A stretch of DNA of 64,000 nucleotides from QHWK01 sp035315685 (lineage in GTDB: Bacteria > Acidobacteriota > Vicinamibacteria > Vicinamibacterales > CAVVIG01), in the NCBI GenBank assembly GCA_035315685.1, contig DATFXR010000233.1, forward strand, positions 1-64,000, read 5' to 3'. How positions within the stretch are numbered: position 1 is the stretch's first letter; each line of letters opens with the position of its first letter. Positions 59,286 to 64,000 of this stretch are shown here, piece by piece. Under the pieces are notes generated by a model, which saw only the letters and a program-made list of their open reading frames with translations, was not told where the DNA came from and did not search any database. The translations under genes were made by a program, and so were the position numbers.

Positions 59286-61194
59286 CTTCGTCCGGTCGCC
59301 GCATCCGTGGGGATGGGAAGGCTTCGACCATTACCACGACCTCGGCCTCGCGCTCGCGCGCGGCGCGCCCTTCCCGACCACCGACGTGCCATGGGGATAT
59401 GCGTATGTGCTGTCGCTGGTGTATCGGGTCGTCGGCGACCGTCCGTGGGTACCGCTCAGCCTCCAGGCGATCGTCAATGCGGCTGTGCCAGTGCTGGTCT
59501 ACGATCTCGTCGCGCGTGAGCTCGGCCGCCGCGTCGCCATCGTTGCGGCGGTCCTGACCGGGCTCTTCTCGTTCAACACGGTCTACGCGTCGACGCAGTC
59601 ATCGGACGCGTTGTGCACGGTGACGTTCCTCGCCAGCATCGCCCTCTTCGCGCGCGGGCTCGACCGGCCGCGCACGGGCACCTACCTGGCGAGCGGCCTG
59701 CTCTGCGGCATCGCGACGCAGTTTCGTCCGAATCTCCTGTTGTTCCCCACGGCGCTGGCGCTGGTCGCCATGCTGCGACTGCGACCGCGCGCGCGACCGG
59801 TCGACGCGGTGGTCTACGTCCTGGCCGCAATATCGGTGACGGTGCCATGGGCGATTCACGCGTATCGCCTGACCGGCGAGCTTTTGCCGACCAGCACGCA
59901 CGGCGGCATTCAGCTGTGGTACGGATCACTGCAGACCGGCACGCACCTGACGAGCCGGGCACATAATCCACGCTCGATCTTCGAGACGCCGTCGTTCGAC
60001 TACACCAGCCTGGGCGATCGATCGATCGTCGTCGAGGCGCTGTGCGACAGCGTCAAACCGGCGCGTGTCGACCTGGTGTTCTGGAGCGATCGCGCGCCGG
60101 CGCCGGTGCACGTGCGCGGCGCGCCGACACCGCACACCATCGAGTTCACGCTGCCCGGGCAGCCGCTCCGTTCGGTGCTCTACTACTACTTCGCCTCGGC
60201 AGACGGGGCCGGCACGGAGACGTTCACTCCTGCGCGCGGCCCGCGCGATCCGTACGTTTTCTTCGTGGACGATCGCCATCTCGACGATCTGGACGCCCGC
60301 GGCAACCTGCTCGACGGCTTCGATTTCGTGAAGGCGGCGCGCGCCGCCGCGTGGCAGGAAGCGGCGCCGCCGGCTGCGGATCTCGACCACGACGGACACT
60401 TCACCGAGGCGGACGTGCGCCTTGCTGCCGCGGCGCTTGCTACGACGGGAGAGCATCGCGGCATCTACGGACCGCCCGTCGTCGAGGCGATGACGGCGAC
60501 AGACGAGGCGATCGCGATCCGGTTCATCGACGGGTCCGCACTCGACATTCCGCGTGCGTGGCACGAGCGGATCACCGACATCACGCCGATCGGCAAGGTT
60601 GGATCGCTGGCCGCGCAGGTGCTCACTGGCCGGCGCCGGGTCGCGTCGCTTCCCGAACCGTCGGCCGCGGACGGCCCGGTCGCCTGCCTGCGAAGCGAGA
60701 ACATCCGCGTGAACGAGGTCTTCTATCGCCGCGAGCCTCACCTGATGCACCGCTATACGGCGCTTGCGTTCGACAACATCTCACGCGATCCCGTCGGATT
60801 CGTCGGGGCGTCCCTGTTCCGCGCGCTCCGCCTGTTCGTCGTCGCGGGCACGGAAGATGTCGATACGGCGCAGCAGTTCGCCGGGAGCGGGTGGATTTAC
60901 CGGTTCGCGACGCTCGCATCGGTGGCGTACCTTGCGCTCGCCACCATCGGCGTGGCGATCGCCGCCGTGCGATACCGCCGCGTCGGCGTGCTGCTCACTC
61001 CGATTCTGTACGTCCCGGCGACGATCTGCTTCGTCCTGACCAACATGCGCTACACGGTCACGGTGCAGCCGTTCCTGTTCGCATTTGCCGCCGTTCCGCT
61101 CACCGCCGTGCTCGAACGTTGGAGCCGGGAGCGCCCGATTCGTGGCCACTCAGAAGTTGCCGCGACAGGAACCCGAACAGGACGTCGGCCTTGA
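59203..61194 (+). CDS. GT-C-like membrane protein with EF-hand-like loop
   Basis: A 663-residue membrane protein. The first 220 residues hold about six membrane segments with WGWEGFDHYHDLGLALARG in the first loop, typical of GT39/GT83-type enzymes. A long soluble region (about 230-540) follows, containing a perfect EF-hand-like calcium loop DLDHDGHFTEAD (residues 393-404; DxDxDGxxxxxD). Another four membrane segments close the protein (FATLASVAYLALATIGVAI, VGVLLTPILYVPATICFVL). ATG 59227 is an alternative start. It is convergent with the SGNH hydrolase gene and overlaps its 3' end by 95 bp. The donor is presumably polyprenyl-linked. Confidence 0.65.
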   Translation: MDVRGAGSMPRIVVASAAASLVLGLTFIFVRSPHPWGWEGFDHYHDLGLALARGAPFPTTDVPWGYAYVLSLVYRVVGDRPWVPLSLQAIVNAAVPVLVYDLVARELGRRVAIVAAVLTGLFSFNTVYASTQSSDALCTVTFLASIALFARGLDRPRTGTYLASGLLCGIATQFRPNLLLFPTALALVAMLRLRPRARPVDAVVYVLAAISVTVPWAIHAYRLTGELLPTSTHGGIQLWYGSLQTGTHLTSRAHNPRSIFETPSFDYTSLGDRSIVVEALCDSVKPARVDLVFWSDRAPAPVHVRGAPTPHTIEFTLPGQPLRSVLYYYFASADGAGTETFTPARGPRDPYVFFVDDRHLDDLDARGNLLDGFDFVKAARAAAWQEAAPPAADLDHDGHFTEADVRLAAAALATTGEHRGIYGPPVVEAMTATDEAIAIRFIDGSALDIPRAWHERITDITPIGKVGSLAAQVLTGRRRVASLPEPSAADGPVACLRSENIRVNEVFYRREPHLMHRYTALAFDNISRDPVGFVGASLFRALRLFVVAGTEDVDTAQQFAGSGWIYRFATLASVAYLALATIGVAIAAVRYRRVGVLLTPILYVPATICFVLTNMRYTVTVQPFLFAFAAVPLTAVLERWSRERPIRGHSEVAATGTRTGRRP

Positions 61195-62299
61195 CCACGT
61201 TCGCGTTGCCGATCGAGTGGCCGTCCGCGTTCGGCATCTGTGACGGCACGGTGTGCAGGAATGCCTCGTAGCAACTGACGACGGGCGTACGCGCGCCGAG
61301 TACCGCGAGGAAGAACTCGTGCATCGCTCTGGCGCCGTCGTAGTAGTAGTCGCCGTCGGGACAGATCGGCGGCGCATCATTGACGAAGAACACCACGCGG
61401 AAGCGGCCGGCGCTGTCGAGACGCTGCAGCTCGCGGACGGCGGCCAGCCAGTCCTTGTAGCCCGGCTCGCGTTGCATCGCCGGAAGGAGCTCCGCGCTCG
61501 GCTTCATGCCGCCGATGCACCTGATCGATGCGACTTGATCGTCGGACAGCCTCGTGAAGTCGGTCAGCTGCTGCTCGCGAAGCACGCTCGCGTCGGATGT
61601 ACGCGCCAGCAGCCCTTCCTCGGTGCCGAGGTGCTCCACTCGCCGGCGGTACTCGTCGGACCCGCTGAGACGCCATCGCGCGGTGAGGTACACCTGCTTG
61701 TAGAGCTCGAGCGAGTACAGATGACGCCTGGCGTACGACAGCAGCCGATACGCGGCCACCGTCAGTCGACCGGGATGCGGAATCGGCGCGTTGTCGGTCA
61801 GATCGTTGACGAAGAAGCCGACGATGACGAGATCGGGACGAAAGCGATCGCCAACCTCCAGCAGGTGCGCCAGCTCCTGGCTGGTGTTGTAGCCGGGAAC
61901 CGCCGCGTTCCAGACCTGCCAGTCGATCTCCGGCCGCCAGCGCTTCAGCCGCTGCTCGAGCAGGTACGGATACGTCGTCTCGTACAGCGATCCGTGGCCG
62001 AACGTCACCGAATCGCCGAGGACGAGAATGCGGAACGTATTCGGCCGCTTCGCCAGCGCGTACTCGCGCGGATCGCGGAGCTCGAGGCGGTTGGTGTGCA
62101 CCGGCACACCGGCAAACCAGCCGTCGTAGTTCGCGGCCAGACGCTGTCCGCGGACCGGGTCGGACAGGAAGAACCCCGGACGGCCGCGACGCGGATCCCA
62201 CCGCGCGCGGACCCACAGCTCAATCGCCGTCTGTGCAAACACGGCGGCGATCAGCGCGGCGGGCACGCTGACGGTGAACAGCTTGCGCCAGCCGGTCAT
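61100..62299 (-). CDS. SGNH/GDSL-type hydrolase with N-terminal membrane anchor
   Basis: A 399-residue protein with one N-terminal membrane segment (LFTVSVPAALIAAVFAQTAI) and a periplasmic SGNH domain. Block I is RILVLGDSVTFGHG with the nucleophile Ser, the oxyanion Gly/Asn are in NAAVPGYNTSQEL and VIVGFFVNDLTDN, and the catalytic Asp and His are in PNADGHSIGNANVV. Such membrane-anchored SGNH proteins act as O-acetyl esterases or acetyltransferase partners on polysaccharides. It lies 1 base after the glycosyltransferase-DUF218 fusion and overlaps the opposing membrane protein at its 3' end. Confidence 0.82.
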   Translation of the reverse strand: MTGWRKLFTVSVPAALIAAVFAQTAIELWVRARWDPRRGRPGFFLSDPVRGQRLAANYDGWFAGVPVHTNRLELRDPREYALAKRPNTFRILVLGDSVTFGHGSLYETTYPYLLEQRLKRWRPEIDWQVWNAAVPGYNTSQELAHLLEVGDRFRPDLVIVGFFVNDLTDNAPIPHPGRLTVAAYRLLSYARRHLYSLELYKQVYLTARWRLSGSDEYRRRVEHLGTEEGLLARTSDASVLREQQLTDFTRLSDDQVASIRCIGGMKPSAELLPAMQREPGYKDWLAAVRELQRLDSAGRFRVVFFVNDAPPICPDGDYYYDGARAMHEFFLAVLGARTPVVSCYEAFLHTVPSQMPNADGHSIGNANVVKADVLFGFLSRQLLSGHESGAPGSNVRARR

Positions 62300-62300
62300 C

Positions 62301-64000
62301 TCACAGCCATCCGTGCCGCCAGTACGCGAAGATCGCCACGTACTCCTGCGCGAGGCCGCGGACCTGCTCGAGCGTCGCGCCGCGAGTGTGATCGTAGAAC
62401 TGGCTGACGGTCGCCGGCGTGGGGATGACGGTGATCGCGGGCGCCTGCCTGCGCCAGACGAGGAGCGCCCGGCGCATGTGGTACGGCGAGCTGACCAGCA
62501 GGATGCGCCGCCAGTGGTGATCCCGAAGGATATCGTCGACGAACCGCACGTTCTGATAGGTGTTGGTCGCGTGCTCCTCGAGCGCGATCGCGGAGGCCGG
62601 CACGCCCTGATCGACGGCGAGGGCGCGCATCGCCTCGGCCTCGTGGAAGCTGTAGACGAAGCCTGACGACAGCACGAGGTACGGCGCGTAGCCGGCGCGG
62701 TAGAGATCGATCGCCTGCTTGAGACGCTCCTGCGCGCCGCCGCCTGCGCGTCCCGATTCGCCGACGCCGCCGGCGAACACCACGATCGCGTCGGCCTTCG
62801 CAGGGGGCGCCGTCACCTTCAGCGGCTCGGCAAGCCACCACACGGCGTTGGTCTCGAACACGATGCCGTAGATCGCCGCAATCGCCAGCGCCACGGCAAC
62901 GGCGCGCCACCGTGTGCGGCGGTAGACGCGCCGCAGCCGCTCGTCCCATCGCACGTCCCGGGTGCGCCGGTCGAGCGCTTCGTCGATGAGCACGGTCATC
63001 GCCGCGATGCGGCTCTCCCAGCTGTTCTGCGCGGCCACCGCGACGCGGCGCTCGACGTCCGCCGGCAGCGAGTCGTTGATCGCGGCGCGGATGGCCTTTC
63101 CGAAGCCGTCCGCGTCGGCCGCGACGCCGACGATTTCGCCGTGCTGCGCGTTGAAGCGGCGGATCTCCGGCAGATCGGTCGCCACCACCGGGATGCCCAT
63201 CGAGAGGTACTCGTTCAGCTTCGTCGGGTAGACGTTCGCGGTGTACTCGGTGAGCCGATACGGCACGATGCCGACGTCGAAGGCCTTGACATAGCGCGGG
63301 AGCTCTTCGTGTGGCCGGAGCCCGAGCAGACGGATATTCGGGCAGGTCCGCAGCGTCGACAGGTCCGTCTGCTCGGGGCCGACGAGAGCGAACGTCGCCT
63401 CCGGCATCGAGCGCGCCACGCGCGCCAGCAGATCCTGATCGACCCACTGGTGCAGGCCGCCGACGTAGCCGACCACCGGTCGAGCCAGCGAACCGACGTC
63501 GGCAGGCGCAGCATCGTTGCGCCGCCGCTCCGCCGCGAAGCGCTCCAGGCTGACGCCGAACGGGAACACGTGCACGCGATCGCTGAAGCGCGCGGCGCGC
63601 TCGCGCAGCCGTTCCGAGGTGACGAATACGAGGTCGGCGTCCCTGAACAGCTGCTCTTCGCTCGCGGTGATCCGCTGCGCGCCGGCCGAGCTCGACGCGA
63701 GATCGTCGATGCAGTAGTAGATGGTCAGCTGCGGATCGAATGCGCCGACGAGATCGCGCGCCAGCGGCGTCGGCAGGAACGTCCAGACGATCGGCTGGCT
63801 GAAACCGGTGGCGCGCATCCACCGGCGAATCGCGCGGCCGAGCGCGACGCGGTTGATCCAGCGCGATGGCCGCAGGTACGGCCACGGCAGCACCAGCGGC
63901 GAGTAGACGAACAGGTTGGGCCGCTCTTCGCGGAACCCGTTGGTGCCGCGCCACCAGTTCTGGATTCGCCGCCGTACGCGCGGCAGGTCGCGCATCTGCG
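62301..64000 (-). CDS. Glycosyltransferase fused to DUF218 domain (5' end cut by window)
   Basis: The frame is open to the right edge, so the N-terminus is missing; 566 residues are visible. The N-terminal part is a GT4/GT1-type GT-B glycosyltransferase: IYYCIDDLASSS, LVFVTSERLRERAARFSDRV, VVGYVGGLHQWVDQDLLARV, and PTKLNEYLSMGIPVVATDLPE (donor-binding). After a membrane segment (VAVALAIAAIYGIVFETN) there is a DUF218 domain: AIVVFAGGVGESGRAGGGAQ, EEHATNTYQNVRFVDDIL and ILLVSSPYHMRRALLVWR. The two domains sit on opposite sides of the membrane segment. It is upstream of the SGNH gene. Confidence 0.85.
   Translation of the reverse strand, partial: QMRDLPRVRRRIQNWWRGTNGFREERPNLFVYSPLVLPWPYLRPSRWINRVALGRAIRRWMRATGFSQPIVWTFLPTPLARDLVGAFDPQLTIYYCIDDLASSSAGAQRITASEEQLFRDADLVFVTSERLRERAARFSDRVHVFPFGVSLERFAAERRRNDAAPADVGSLARPVVGYVGGLHQWVDQDLLARVARSMPEATFALVGPEQTDLSTLRTCPNIRLLGLRPHEELPRYVKAFDVGIVPYRLTEYTANVYPTKLNEYLSMGIPVVATDLPEIRRFNAQHGEIVGVAADADGFGKAIRAAINDSLPADVERRVAVAAQNSWESRIAAMTVLIDEALDRRTRDVRWDERLRRVYRRTRWRAVAVALAIAAIYGIVFETNAVWWLAEPLKVTAPPAKADAIVVFAGGVGESGRAGGGAQERLKQAIDLYRAGYAPYLVLSSGFVYSFHEAEAMRALAVDQGVPASAIALEEHATNTYQNVRFVDDILRDHHWRRILLVSSPYHMRRALLVWRRQAPAITVIPTPATVSQFYDHTRGATLEQVRGLAQEYVAIFAYWRHGWL

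Overview
The window is a 64 kb chromosomal segment of very GC-rich bacterial DNA with densely packed genes and no tRNA, rRNA, CRISPR array, transposase or integrase that I could find. The gene mix (large surface-polysaccharide locus, PQQ/cytochrome c dehydrogenase, T6SS edge, many multi-pass glycosyltransferases) together with many short palindromic intergenic repeats suggests an Acidobacteriota, possibly Vicinamibacteria. That placement is an inference, since no marker gene is present.

Layout. 1-1.8 kb (minus): edge of a type VI secretion locus, tssK (cut by the window) and a TssJ-like lipoprotein. 2.0-4.7 kb (plus): an overlapping vWA - PP2C phosphatase - protein kinase triad. 5.1-6.2 kb: thiS-thiG for the thiamin thiazole. 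6.2-7.7 kb: a coiled-coil protein and a membrane protein carrying a 357 bp in-frame tandem duplication. 8-16.5 kb (minus): a tightly overlapping operon of methyltransferase, DXS-like enzyme, split transketolase, SDR, ATP-grasp ligase and GH57 glycosidase. 16.6-20.3 kb (plus): a CDP-glycerol-transferase-type glycosyltransferase and a secreted PQQ dehydrogenase. 20.4-34.9 kb (mostly minus): a nucleotidyltransferase-methyltransferase fusion, two esterases, an M29-type peptidase, three ATP-grasp proteins, a YbdK/GCS2 ligase, then PseG-like, aldo/keto reductase, HemL-like aminotransferase, NeuB-like and PseC proteins. 34.9-44.3 kb (plus): Wzx, PseB, Wzz-like, Wzy-like, WbaP-like and glycosyltransferase genes of a Wzx/Wzy polysaccharide system. 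44.3-64 kb (mostly minus): DUF218, Na+/solute symporter, several large membrane glycosyltransferases, AsnB, a Tat-exported beta-propeller protein, a WecA-CapD-like fusion, an SGNH hydrolase and a glycosyltransferase-DUF218 fusion cut by the right edge.

How it may work together (inference). PseB and PseC make a UDP-4-amino sugar. PseG-like, NeuB-like, aminotransferase, reductase, DXS-like and transketolase proteins could turn sugars into a nonulosonate-like or otherwise unusual sugar acid. The ATP-grasp/GCS2 ligases could add amide-linked groups or make a peptide-like metabolite. The Wzx/Wzy/Wzz/WbaP set would assemble and export the polymer.

Two general patterns stand out. First, the longer spacers inside the minus-strand operons between 11 and 33 kb are largely made of short palindromic repeats of at least eight families, and several genes take their stop codon or C-terminal residues from such a repeat. 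Second, several genes have a -10-like hexamer ending only 8-12 bases before the start codon and no Shine-Dalgarno, as expected for leaderless mRNAs.
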